NCBI GenBank assembly: GCA_028687755.1
Contig: JAQTZL010000007.1
Location: 5,001 to 69,000, forward strand
Origin: Candidatus Nanopelagicales bacterium
GTDB taxonomy: Bacteria; Actinomycetota; Actinomycetes; S36-B12
DNA length: 64,000 nt
Reading direction: 5' to 3'
Part shown: piece after piece, positions 49,788 to 58,633 of the stretch
How positions within the stretch are numbered: the stretch's first letter is position 1
How the letters are laid out: each line of letters starts with the position of its first letter
Position numbers and translations under genes: made by a program
The notes under the pieces: generated by a model
Told to the model about the DNA's origin: nothing
The model's input: only the letters and a program-made list of their open reading frames with translations
Databases searched by the model: none

Positions 49788-50980
49788 GAGGTGGCTACCG
49801 TCTCTTCTCGATGCCCAAATTTCTGCCCATGTGCCGATTCCAATAATTCTAAGAACGGCACAGCATCAAAGGCTTCAGGGCCAAGTACTCCAGCGCCGTC
49901 CCAGATACCTGACGCCAGCAGCTCCAACGCGACCAGAGGATTCATGGCTGTTTGCCACACCACAGCCTGCACACCAAATTCCTGCATCGTCCAATCGTTA
50001 TCGGCAACGTGATACAGATACACCTGACGGGGTTGTCCATCTTTACCAAGGCCGGTTACCCACGTGCCTGCACAGGTTTTTCCATGCATCAAGTGCCCAA
50101 TGGTTGCAGGATCGGGTAAGACGGCGGCAACTACATCGCGCGGACTCACACTTACCCCTCGCACATTAACTGCTTGAGTGCTATCTAGACCAAGTGTGTG
50201 CAGAGTCTTGAGCACACCAATGAATTCATTCCCAAGTCCGTATTTAAAGGTGACTTTCTTGCAATCGATCCATCGCGGAACCAGGACTACTTCCTCGTGC
50301 TCGACATTGACACATTCAACCGGTCCGATCCCCTCTGGAAAATCAAACATCTCACTTTCACTGAATGGCTCAGTGGTGTACCAACCGCGATCTCTCTCCC
50401 AGATGATCGGATCGTTTAAACACTCTTCGATCGTGGTCCAGATTGAAAAACTTGGTGCAAAGTCGTACCCATCTACCACCAGGTTTGCGCCGTCACGAAC
50501 ACCAATTTCATCGATCTCGCTGAAAAGGTGATCGGACGCATATCTGGCGAATACATCTGCCAGCCCAGGCTCTACGCCCATGCCGCACAACGCTAACTGG
50601 CCGCGGGATTGCCATTGCTCTGCTTGCGCAAATTGTTCATCGCCAAGTTTTATTCCAGGTCGAGAAAGACTCATCGCCGTATCGATGTAGTTCGCACCCG
50701 TTGCGGCACAGGCATTAAAGATCGACATCACAAATCTTGGGTCGATTACATTCAGAACATGAGTGATGGAGTTTTCCCGGATCGCTGACTCAATTGCGGC
50801 GCCATCACTGGCATCCAAGGTAACCCCCGCAAATCGATCATCACCTACTCGCTCAATGAGTTCTGAGACACGAGTTGGTTCACAGTCAGCAACGACCCAT
50901 GTTTCAAAAAAACCACGACGTTTTGCTATGAGCGCGGATGCAGTACCCACGCCTCCGGCTCCAATTGCCAGAACGCGCAT
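49784..50980 (-). CDS. Saccharopine dehydrogenase-like / carboxynorspermidine dehydrogenase-like oxidoreductase
   Basis: A 398-residue protein with an N-terminal Rossmann motif VLAIGAGGVGTASALIAKRR (3-22) and the catalytic domain of the Lys9/saccharopine dehydrogenase group (GATGANYIDTAMS-type segment, MGVEPGLADVFARYA, IGPVECVNVEHEEVVLVPRW). Members oxidise or form secondary amines that join an amino acid to an aldehyde. AAGGAAGGG precedes the ATG. It lies 18 nt after potC in a run with polyamine transport, so a carboxyspermidine-like or saccharopine substrate is possible; which one cannot be told. Confidence 0.78.
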   Translation of the reverse strand: MRVLAIGAGGVGTASALIAKRRGFFETWVVADCEPTRVSELIERVGDDRFAGVTLDASDGAAIESAIRENSITHVLNVIDPRFVMSIFNACAATGANYIDTAMSLSRPGIKLGDEQFAQAEQWQSRGQLALCGMGVEPGLADVFARYASDHLFSEIDEIGVRDGANLVVDGYDFAPSFSIWTTIEECLNDPIIWERDRGWYTTEPFSESEMFDFPEGIGPVECVNVEHEEVVLVPRWIDCKKVTFKYGLGNEFIGVLKTLHTLGLDSTQAVNVRGVSVSPRDVVAAVLPDPATIGHLMHGKTCAGTWVTGLGKDGQPRQVYLYHVADNDWTMQEFGVQAVVWQTAMNPLVALELLASGIWDGAGVLGPEAFDAVPFLELLESAHGQKFGHREETVATS

Positions 50981-50998
50981 GGATCCCTTCCTTCCCTA

Positions 50999-51796
50999 TT
51001 AGCGGATCGTGAGTGCTTTGCGCTTGCGCCAAGCAATCAACTGAGCGGTCAGCACTATCAGCAATGCCGCTATGAAGACAATCGATGCGAGCGCATTGAC
51101 CTGTGGTGGGATTCCACGTTGCGCTGCACCCCAGATATAGATAGGGAACGTAACTAAGGTTCCCGCATTGAAGAAACTGATAATGAAATCATCGAATGAA
51201 AGCGAAAACCCGAGTAGCGCTGCTCCCAGAATTCCTGGCAAAACAAGTGGAAAAGTTACATATCTAAAAGTCGCTGAGGGCGAGGCATAGAGATCACGCG
51301 CAGCTTCCTCGAGTCGAGGATCCATCCCCTGTAAACGTGCTTTCACTGCAACCACAACGAATGAAATGATGAACATGATGTGAGCGATCATCACCGTTAG
51401 CGAACCAAGCGGAAAACTTAGATTCAAAAACAGCGCCAGCAAACTCGAACCCATAACAATTTCAGGTGTAGCCATCGGCATGAAAATCAACAGGTTCGTT
51501 GATGACCGACCTTTGAATCGGTATCGAACCAACGCGAAGGCAATCATCGTCCCTAAGACCGTGGCGAACAGCGTGGAGATCAAGCCGATTTCAATACTGG
51601 TCACAAACGAGGAACAGACGCCCGGTACGCCACAAATTTGGGTCCACGCATCGAGGGAAAATTCATTCCAAGACAGATTGAACTTGCTCGAAGGATTATT
51701 GAAACTAAATGCAATAACCACAGCGATCGGCAGAAATAAGTACAACAACACCATTATGGCGATTGCGCCAATGACATGTTCGCGAATCCAACGCAT
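50999..51796 (-). CDS. potC: Spermidine/putrescine ABC transporter permease (PotC-like)
   Basis: Inner-membrane permease of 265 residues with six predicted helices, the first at about 10-32 (IGAIAIMVLLYLFLPIAVVIAFSF). The ABC-coupling EAA-type loop is EAARDLYASPSATFRYVTFPLVLPGILGA. The start shares one base with the potB stop. It forms the transport pore with PotB and is powered by PotA. The solute class is inferred from PotD and from neighbouring catabolic genes. Confidence 0.88.
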   Translation of the reverse strand: MRWIREHVIGAIAIMVLLYLFLPIAVVIAFSFNNPSSKFNLSWNEFSLDAWTQICGVPGVCSSFVTSIEIGLISTLFATVLGTMIAFALVRYRFKGRSSTNLLIFMPMATPEIVMGSSLLALFLNLSFPLGSLTVMIAHIMFIISFVVVAVKARLQGMDPRLEEAARDLYASPSATFRYVTFPLVLPGILGAALLGFSLSFDDFIISFFNAGTLVTFPIYIWGAAQRGIPPQVNALASIVFIAALLIVLTAQLIAWRKRKALTIR

Positions 51797-52692
51797 TAGA
51801 CGAGGTCCTCCGTTCCAGACCTACGGATATATGTGAGGACGAGAATCAAAATCGCAGCCATGAGCGAGAATGAAAGAGCGCTGGCCGTTGGGTAATCGCG
51901 AAACTCGATGAAATTCGTTTGGATTACGTTGCCGATCATCTTGTCTTTGGTTGAACCTAAGAGTTCGGCATTAATGAAATCCCCGGCTGCTGGAATAAAG
52001 GTCAGCAACGTTCCTGCGACAACACCTGGCATAGAAAGAGGCCAAGTAACTTTCCGAAATACTTGCTGAGGGGAACCATAAAGATCATTACCAGCTTCAA
52101 TGAGGCGGTAATCAATTTTGTCGAGCGACGCATACAGCGGCAACACCATGAATGGCAGGAAGTTGTAGGTCAGACCTGCAACAACCGCTATACCGGTGTT
52201 CAAAATACGACCATCGGGCAATAGATGCGCAGCGTTCAACGCTGACGTCACTGGGCCATCATCGGCGAGAATAGTTTTCCACGCGTAGGTACGAAGCAAA
52301 AAAGAGGCGAATGACGGCGCAACGACCAGAACCAACATCAGCGAACGCCAGTTGCCTGCCTTAAAAGCGATGAAATACGCCAGCGGGTAGGCAATGACAA
52401 GCGCCAATGCCGTAGCTAATCCCGCATACACGAATGAGCGAACAAACTGTGGCCAATACTCAGCTAACGCATCGGTGTAGTTACTGATCTGAAAGCCAGG
52501 TACATACGTGCCAGGACGTCGAGTGGATTCTGTTTGAAGACTAGTCATGAACAGCGTGACAAGTGGAATGACGAAGAAGATCGCAAGCCATGCCAAACCA
52601 GGGATCAATAAGAAATACGCGATCCTCGAACGTTTTTTTGAACCTTCAGTAGCAGTTGATGCCACCGATGCAGTGGGTGCGAAAGGAGCCAT
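51796..52692 (-). CDS. potB: Spermidine/putrescine ABC transporter permease (PotB-like)
   Basis: Partner permease of 298 residues. A polar N-terminus of about 20 residues is followed by six helices (first ISYFLLIPGLAWLAIFFVIPLVTLFMTSLQT-type, here IAYFLLIPGLAWLAIFFVIP). The EAA loop is EAGNDLYGSPQQVFRKVTWPLSMPGVVAG. It lies 3 nt after potA and overlaps potC by one base. Confidence 0.88.
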   Translation of the reverse strand: MAPFAPTASVASTATEGSKKRSRIAYFLLIPGLAWLAIFFVIPLVTLFMTSLQTESTRRPGTYVPGFQISNYTDALAEYWPQFVRSFVYAGLATALALVIAYPLAYFIAFKAGNWRSLMLVLVVAPSFASFLLRTYAWKTILADDGPVTSALNAAHLLPDGRILNTGIAVVAGLTYNFLPFMVLPLYASLDKIDYRLIEAGNDLYGSPQQVFRKVTWPLSMPGVVAGTLLTFIPAAGDFINAELLGSTKDKMIGNVIQTNFIEFRDYPTASALSFSLMAAILILVLTYIRRSGTEDLV

Positions 52693-52695
52693 AAC

Positions 52696-53859
52696 TTAGG
52701 CCTCCGTATCACTCTCGAGTTCCAACACTGCACGATCTAAACCAGCATGGATTCCCTCAGCTGGATCCAGCCCAAAGGTATGGTCAGGGGCCCATCCCAA
52801 GACAACAGGATCACCCAATTCACATCTGTCTCCGACTATCGAGTTCTGCTCGAAAGCAATGATCGATTGACCCCAAGGCGTTTCGACCAAGTACTGGGTT
52901 GATACACCCGTGTATGAAACATCTGTGACTGTGCCGTAAATCCGATTGTGGGTTGACGGGAGTTTGGTTTCATCATGAGCATCGAGCACGGTGATCTTTT
53001 CCGGACGAACTCCCACGACAACTGACTGCCCAGGCGCAACATTGCGTTGGCTTGGCATCTTAAAACTCAAACCGAACGCCCCGACTTCCACGACATCGCC
53101 TGAAGTTGCGAGAGTTCCTTGAATCAAATTGGACTGCCCAAGGAAATTCGCCACAAAGATTGTGCGAGGCATCTCATAAACATCAGCGGGGTGTCCCATT
53201 TGTTCAATGCGCCCGGCATTCATGACTGCAACAGTGTCAGCCATGGTCATGGCTTCTTCTTGATCATGTGTCACATGGACAAAGGTCGTTCCGACTTCAG
53301 ATTGAATTCGCTTCAACTCAATTTGCATTTGGCGACGCAGTTTGAGATCAAGTGCCCCCAATGGCTCATCAAGGAGCAACACATCAGGTTGATTGATTAA
53401 GGCCCGAGCAACCGCGACTCGCTGCTGCTGACCTCCGGAGAGTTGACTTGGCTTACGCCGAGCTAATGCAGTGAGTTCAACGAGATCCAGCATGGAATTG
53501 ACCTGCGAGTCGACATCTTTTATTCCTCGACGCCTTAATCCAAAAGCGACATTCTCAAAAATATCAAGGTGTGGAAAGAGCGCATACGACTGAAAGACCG
53601 TGTTCACTGGGCGCTGGAAAGCTCGAAGTTCAGTTACATCTTGATCGCCAATGAACACTTGACCTGATGTGGGATCTTCCAGACCAGCAACCATGCGCAA
53701 TGTGGTGGTTTTGCCACATCCCGAGGCACCGAGAAGCGCAAAGAACGACCCTGCCCCAATGGTGATACTGAGGTCGTCTACGGCTGTGCTCGCACCAAAT
53801 TGCTTCGTGAGATTGACTAGGCGCAGATCCTCAACTGCACGACCGACCCCTTCGGGCAT
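52696..53859 (-). CDS. potA: Spermidine/putrescine ABC transporter ATP-binding protein (PotA-like)
   Basis: ATPase subunit of 387 residues. Walker A GASGCGKTT (44-52), signature LSGGQQQRVAVARAL, Walker B VLLLDEPLGALD and the switch His in VTHDQEEAMTMAD. The C-terminal TOBE domain (about 285-370) holds VVVGVRPEKI. It lies 2 nt after potD. The MalK/PotA-type architecture fits importers of polyamines, iron or sugars; context selects polyamines. Confidence 0.92.
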   Translation of the reverse strand: MPEGVGRAVEDLRLVNLTKQFGASTAVDDLSITIGAGSFFALLGASGCGKTTTLRMVAGLEDPTSGQVFIGDQDVTELRAFQRPVNTVFQSYALFPHLDIFENVAFGLRRRGIKDVDSQVNSMLDLVELTALARRKPSQLSGGQQQRVAVARALINQPDVLLLDEPLGALDLKLRRQMQIELKRIQSEVGTTFVHVTHDQEEAMTMADTVAVMNAGRIEQMGHPADVYEMPRTIFVANFLGQSNLIQGTLATSGDVVEVGAFGLSFKMPSQRNVAPGQSVVVGVRPEKITVLDAHDETKLPSTHNRIYGTVTDVSYTGVSTQYLVETPWGQSIIAFEQNSIVGDRCELGDPVVLGWAPDHTFGLDPAEGIHAGLDRAVLELESDTEA

Positions 53860-53861
53860 TG

Positions 53862-55082
53862 CTAGTTACCAATCGCCTTCTGGAAGGCGCGTTGATACTT
53901 CACATCTTGCTCAGGTGTGAGAGTCATGAATACATATGACTTGTTAAGCGTTTCAGCACTCGGGAAGATCCACTGGTTGTCAACCAATGAAGGATCAACC
54001 TTTTGCATGGCTTCTTGCGCACCCTTAACAGGTGAGATGTACTGCACGAACGCTGAAATCTTGGCCGCTACTTCTGGGTCGTAGTAGTAGTTCATCAATT
54101 TTTCTGCGTTCTTTTTATGCGTGACCAATGGTGGGATCAGCATGTTGTCGGTCCAAAGGGTGCCGCCTGTCTCAGGCATGGCAATGCCAAAGTTCTTTCC
54201 AAGTTGAATGACGTCACCCGACCACCCAATAACAGCCACGACATTGCCACTTTCCATGTCACTCATGTAGCTATTGCCTTCGACACTTCGGATCTGCCCG
54301 TTATCGATTTGGGTTCGCAGAGCATCAATGGCTTGCATGAATTGATCTTCAGTGAAGTTTGAGGGGTCATTGCCCTGCCAAGCCATGATGATTCCCATGG
54401 TGTCGCGCATTTCCGACAACACCGTTACTCGACCCTTGAGCTTTGGATTGAAGAGTTGATCAACGGAAGTCAGTGTGTCTGTGCCAATAAGTTCTTTGAG
54501 CTTTGCCTTATTCCAACCAAACAGGCCAAAACCTGACTGCCAAGGAAGTGAGTACTCGCGACCCGGATCGAAGGCAACATTCTGCAATTTATCGATGACA
54601 TTTGCTGACGCATTTGGCATAGATGCCTTGTCTAACTTTTGCGCATAGCCGCTCTCAATCCACAACGCAGCCATCCAGTCCGTCAACACCACGATGTCAC
54701 GGTCAATGGCTTGACCCTGTTCGAGTTGAGTGCGCACCTTGGCGTAGAACTCATTGTTGTCGTTGATGTCTTCGTTATAGGTAGCAGTAATGCCTGTCTG
54801 TTTCACGAATGCATCCAGAGATGGACGTGCACCAGTCTTCTCGTCGGAATCCATGTATCCAGGCCAGTTTGACCAAACAACAGTTTTGTCTGAATCTGAT
54901 AAATCCGCTGCAGACGGAGCCGCTGACGCGGTTGTCGATTCTGAATCCGCGCCTGCACCGCAAGCTGTCGCAACAGCTGCGACACCAGTGATACCTGCTG
55001 CCTGCAAAATACGGCGACGGGAAAGGGATGAACGCATCATTCCGGCGATCTCGCGAGCGACCGAATCACGATTCTCGGACAA
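53862..55082 (-). CDS. potD: Spermidine/putrescine-binding lipoprotein (PotD-like)
   Basis: Extracytoplasmic solute-binding protein of cluster D type. With the TTG start at 55082 (AGGAGG 6 nt upstream, which decides it over in-frame codons up to 55136 and an ATG at 55040) it has 406 residues. The signal region has a twin-arginine-like SRRRILQ (21-27) and lipobox ending at Cys41 (VATAC), so Tat export and a lipid anchor are likely. The mature part has VVWSNWPGYMD and GDVIQLGKNFGIAMPETGGTLWTDNM, typical of the polyamine-binding group. It heads the pot genes. Confidence 0.88.
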   Translation of the reverse strand: MSENRDSVAREIAGMMRSSLSRRRILQAAGITGVAAVATACGAGADSESTTASAAPSAADLSDSDKTVVWSNWPGYMDSDEKTGARPSLDAFVKQTGITATYNEDINDNNEFYAKVRTQLEQGQAIDRDIVVLTDWMAALWIESGYAQKLDKASMPNASANVIDKLQNVAFDPGREYSLPWQSGFGLFGWNKAKLKELIGTDTLTSVDQLFNPKLKGRVTVLSEMRDTMGIIMAWQGNDPSNFTEDQFMQAIDALRTQIDNGQIRSVEGNSYMSDMESGNVVAVIGWSGDVIQLGKNFGIAMPETGGTLWTDNMLIPPLVTHKKNAEKLMNYYYDPEVAAKISAFVQYISPVKGAQEAMQKVDPSLVDNQWIFPSAETLNKSYVFMTLTPEQDVKYQRAFQKAIGN

Positions 55083-55200
55083 CTGACTCCTCCTGTGGGT
55101 GAAGTGTTCCAACAGTGGGCGGACGGTGAAGCCCATAACCTACTGCCACGAGGTTACACATGTGTTCCGACCTGCCCCGAAATCCTGAGAGGGTCACGCC

Positions 55201-56646
55201 CTATCCCTCCAGGCTTGCCATCACATGCTTGATCCGGGTGTAGTCCTCAAACCCGTACATCGATAGGTCCTTGCCATAACCGGAGTGCTTAAAGCCGCCA
55301 TGAGGCATTTCGGCCACGATTGGGATATGGGTATTGATCCAGACCGCGCCGGCATCGATGTACTTACTCATGCGCAGAGCGCGGGCCACATTGGAGGTCC
55401 AGACGCTTGCTGCCAGGCCGTACTCCACGTCGTTGGCCTTGTGAAGTGCATCTGCTTCGTCTGAGAAGCGCTGGATGGTGACTACGGGGCCAAAAATCTC
55501 CTGTTGAATCATTTCATCTGTTTGTTCGAGGTTCGCTACGACGGTTGGCTCTATAAAGAAGCCTTGCTTCCCTTGCCGTACTCCACCCGCCACAATTTCC
55601 GCATGTTTGGGCGCACGCTCTAAGAAGCCAAGTACGCGATCCATTTGCGCAGAGTTATTCACAGGAGGAACAAACCCCTCCCCCTGGGGTCCGCCAATAA
55701 ATGTTGTCTGAGTGCTTCGCGCCTGCAGCGCCATGGCAGCAACAAATTCGTCGTAGACTTTGTCACTGACCAACATGCGCGTAGCCGCCGTGCAATCTTG
55801 ACCGGCATTGAAATACCCAGCTACAGCAAGCCACTCAACAGCTGCAGAGATATCGGCATCTTCGAACACCACCACCGGAGCCTTGCCGCCAAGCTCTAAA
55901 TGACTGCGCTTAACGTTGCGGGCTGCTGACTCAGCAACGTTCATTCCTGCACGCACGGAACCAGTGATCGAGACCATGCTTGGTGTTGGGTGTTCCACGA
56001 GAGCACGCCCAGTCTCCCGATTGCCACAGACAACGTTGAACACACCAGGAGGCAAGGCTCCTGACTCAGCGATGAGTTCGGCCATACGAATGGTGGTGAC
56101 GGGTGTGGTATCGCTTGGCTTGAGCACCACGGTATTTCCCGCTGCAATTGCGGGAGCAAATTTCCATACCGCCATCATCATCGGGTAATTCCAAGGCGTG
56201 ACTTGACCAATCACACCTACGGGTTCGCGACGGATAAACGACGTGAATCCCTGCATGTATTCACCGGCAGATTTGCCCTCGAGCATTCGCGCTGCGCCTG
56301 CAAAAAAGCGGATCTGATCAAGCATCGGCGGAATTTCTTCTGTTGCTGTAACCGCGATTGGCTTACCAGTGTTTTCACTTTCTAGAGCGTTGAGTTCCTC
56401 GGCATGTGCTTCCAGCACATCGGCAATCTTGAGTAACGCTGCTTGTCGAGCACTGGGAGTGACATCACGCCATCCCACAAATGCTTCACTAGCGGCCTGA
56501 TACGCCCGATCAATATCAGCCGCACTTGATACCGGAGCAAGCGCAAACACTTCACCGGTGGTGGGATTGACGAGTTCAGTGACCTCAGATGATGAGGCCT
56601 CGACTGTTTCGCCATTGATCACATTGCGCAATACCCGCTGAGTCAT
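55201..56646 (-). CDS. Gamma-aminobutyraldehyde-type aldehyde dehydrogenase
   Basis: Oxidises 4-aminobutanal (or a related aminoaldehyde) to GABA with NAD+. A 481-residue ALDH with Asn153 (TPWNYP), Glu251 (HLELGGK) and Cys285 in FNAGQDCTAATR, the form usual in PatD/Prr-type enzymes. GGAG lies upstream of the ATG. It is first in the minus-strand run, 118 nt before potD, and divergent from the Lrp-aminotransferase pair. The aminotransferase would make its substrate from putrescine. The gap 55083-55200 holds the potD AGGAGG and no other signal that I can name. Confidence 0.88.
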   Translation of the reverse strand: MTQRVLRNVINGETVEASSSEVTELVNPTTGEVFALAPVSSAADIDRAYQAASEAFVGWRDVTPSARQAALLKIADVLEAHAEELNALESENTGKPIAVTATEEIPPMLDQIRFFAGAARMLEGKSAGEYMQGFTSFIRREPVGVIGQVTPWNYPMMMAVWKFAPAIAAGNTVVLKPSDTTPVTTIRMAELIAESGALPPGVFNVVCGNRETGRALVEHPTPSMVSITGSVRAGMNVAESAARNVKRSHLELGGKAPVVVFEDADISAAVEWLAVAGYFNAGQDCTAATRMLVSDKVYDEFVAAMALQARSTQTTFIGGPQGEGFVPPVNNSAQMDRVLGFLERAPKHAEIVAGGVRQGKQGFFIEPTVVANLEQTDEMIQQEIFGPVVTIQRFSDEADALHKANDVEYGLAASVWTSNVARALRMSKYIDAGAVWINTHIPIVAEMPHGGFKHSGYGKDLSMYGFEDYTRIKHVMASLEG

Positions 56647-56789
56647 GATTGCTCCAATCCAAGCCTGATCATAGATTGAATTGCCATATCAACGACTAAA
56701 GGTACAGATTCCTTCGAATTTCGTAGTGAAAAATGATTTAACCTGCGAATTCACTTGCAAATGGCTCAAGAGACCCACACCATTAAGTC
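56647..56789. promoter_or_regulatory. Divergent control region of the polyamine island
   Basis: This 143-nt AT-rich gap separates the aldehyde dehydrogenase (-) from the Lrp-type regulator (+). On the minus strand TATGAT (56668-56673) is a good -10 for the dehydrogenase operon, giving a leader of about 15 nt with GGAG. The middle holds related imperfect palindromes around TTCGAATTTCG and GCGAATTCACTTGC, which could be Lrp/AsnC sites. No clear -10 is seen on the plus strand. Confidence 0.5.
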
Positions 56790-57257
56790 ATGGCTCGCAG
56801 GGAAGCGGCAGTAGTGGTGGACGAGGTCTCTCGCTCCATCATCGAGCAACTTCAAGAAGATGGCCGTCGGCCCTACGCCACCATCGGTAAAGCTGTCGGT
56901 CTTTCAGAGGCAGCGGTCCGTCAACGGGTCCAAAAACTCACAGAAGCCGGTGTCATGCAGATCGTTGCCGTGACAGACCCTGCATCTTTGGGCTTTTCTC
57001 GATCCGCCATGGTCGGCATCACCGTTGACGGTGACATTGAAGAGGTCGCCGATCAACTAGAAGAGATTCCAGAGATTGACTACCTGATCATCTCGGCTGG
57101 TTCATTTGATCTTCTCGCCGAGCTTGTGGTGACCGACGACGCAGAACTTCTGGACATTATCAATGGGCGCATTCGTGCGGTCCCTGGCGTGCGCGCTACC
57201 GAAACCTTTGTTTATCTCAAGTTACGCAAACAGATCTACACCTGGGGAACCCGATGA
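56790..57257 (+). CDS. Lrp/AsnC-family transcriptional regulator
   Basis: A 155-residue regulator with an N-terminal winged helix (about 10-60: SIIEQLQEDGRRPYATIGKAVGLSEAAVRQRVQKLTEAG) and a RAM/AsnC ligand-binding domain (about 72-150: DYLIISAGSFDLLAELVVTDDAEL). Such proteins bind an amino acid or polyamine-derived ligand as octamers. The ATG lacks a strong Shine-Dalgarno; a GTG 8 codons in has GGGAAG upstream and is an alternative. It overlaps the aminotransferase by 4 nt and probably controls both directions. Confidence 0.92.
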   Translation: MARREAAVVVDEVSRSIIEQLQEDGRRPYATIGKAVGLSEAAVRQRVQKLTEAGVMQIVAVTDPASLGFSRSAMVGITVDGDIEEVADQLEEIPEIDYLIISAGSFDLLAELVVTDDAELLDIINGRIRAVPGVRATETFVYLKLRKQIYTWGTR

Positions 57258-58633
57258 ATACAGCTGGCGAACGAAGTTACGCTGACCGCGCTCGCGATCA
57301 CCTATGGATGCACTTCACTCGGCATTCACCGTATTTCGAAGGAGAAGAACTTCCGATCATCGTCAAAGGTGACGGCTGCTATTTCTGGGATGAGAACGGT
57401 AAGCGGTATCTCGATGGCATTTCCAGCCTGTTCAATGTGCAGGTTGGTCACGGTCGCGAAGAACTAGCCCAAGCCGCTGCGACCCAAGCTCGTGAGCTTG
57501 CTTTCTTCCCCGTCTGGGGCATTGCTCACCCAAGAGCAATTGAATTGGCCGAACGAGTCGCATCCATTGCACCAGGTGACCTCAACCGAATTTTCTTCAC
57601 GGGAAGCGGTGGCGAAGCAGTTGAATCTGCTTGGAAGTTAGCCAAGCAGTACTACAAGCTCACGGGTAAGCCAACAAAACACAAAGTCATCAGCCGTGAT
57701 GTGGCCTACCACGGAACTCCGCATGGAGCTTTATCTCTCACTGGCATTGCTGCTGCGAAGATTCCATTCGAACCACTTGTTCCAAGCTCTATTCGAGTAC
57801 CCAATACGAATTTCTATAGAGCACCCGATCATGTCGCGCATGATCTCTTTGCCTTTGGTCAGTATGCAGCCAACCGCATCGCTGAAGCGATTGAGTTTGA
57901 AGGCCCTGACAGTGTTGCTGCCGTCATTCTCGAACCAGTTCAAAACTCAGGCGGATGTTTTGCTCCCCCACCAGGCTATCTCGAGCGTGTGCGCGAAATT
58001 TGCGATGAGTACGACGTGCTGCTCATAGCTGATGAAACGATTACTTCGTTTGGTCGCATTGGCGATTACTTCGCGATGAGCCGTTTTGGTGTTACTCCTG
58101 ACATCATCACCTGCGCTAAGGGTTTAACCTCTGGCTATTCACCACTGGGCGCGATGATCGCACACGAGCGGCTCTTCGAACCGTTCAAGCATGGAACAAA
58201 TACGTTCTTGCACGGCTTCACATGGGGAGGGCATCCAACATCGGCTGCCGTAGCAATGGCGAACCTAGATATTTTTGAACGCGAAGGCCTCAATCAACGT
58301 GTACGCGACAATGAGGATCTGTTCTTGAAGCACCTCGACACACTTCGAGATTTGCCTATCGTCGGTGACGTACGCGGCATGGGCTATTTCTACGGAATTG
58401 AACTCGTCAAAGACAAGACCACCAAGGAAACCTTTACTGAGGAAGAATCCGAGCGCCTCCTACGTGGATTTGTTTCCAAGGCCATGTTTGCAAATGGTCT
58501 TTACTGTCGCTCAGATGATCGTGGCGACCCAGTAGTTCAGGTGGCTCCTGCACTTATCGCTGGTGAAGAACAATTTGAAGAGATGACGCAGATTCTCCGC
58601 AGTGTGCTCACTGAAGCGTGGAGCATCATTTAA
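57254..58633 (+). CDS. Class III (omega) aminotransferase, probably putrescine/diamine
   Basis: PLP enzyme of 459 residues. FTGSGGEAVESAWKLAKQYY (cofactor phosphate), YHGTPHGALSLTG, LLIADETITSFGRIG (pyridine Asp) and the Schiff-base lysine in ITCAKGLTSGYSPLGAMI. The profile is that of diamine/beta-alanine-type omega-transaminases, not of ArgD. Placed between an Lrp regulator and a polyamine transporter with an aminobutyraldehyde dehydrogenase, it likely moves the amino group of putrescine to pyruvate or 2-oxoglutarate. The stop shares TTAA with prpE. Confidence 0.88.
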   Translation: MNTAGERSYADRARDHLWMHFTRHSPYFEGEELPIIVKGDGCYFWDENGKRYLDGISSLFNVQVGHGREELAQAAATQARELAFFPVWGIAHPRAIELAERVASIAPGDLNRIFFTGSGGEAVESAWKLAKQYYKLTGKPTKHKVISRDVAYHGTPHGALSLTGIAAAKIPFEPLVPSSIRVPNTNFYRAPDHVAHDLFAFGQYAANRIAEAIEFEGPDSVAAVILEPVQNSGGCFAPPPGYLERVREICDEYDVLLIADETITSFGRIGDYFAMSRFGVTPDIITCAKGLTSGYSPLGAMIAHERLFEPFKHGTNTFLHGFTWGGHPTSAAVAMANLDIFEREGLNQRVRDNEDLFLKHLDTLRDLPIVGDVRGMGYFYGIELVKDKTTKETFTEEESERLLRGFVSKAMFANGLYCRSDDRGDPVVQVAPALIAGEEQFEEMTQILRSVLTEAWSII

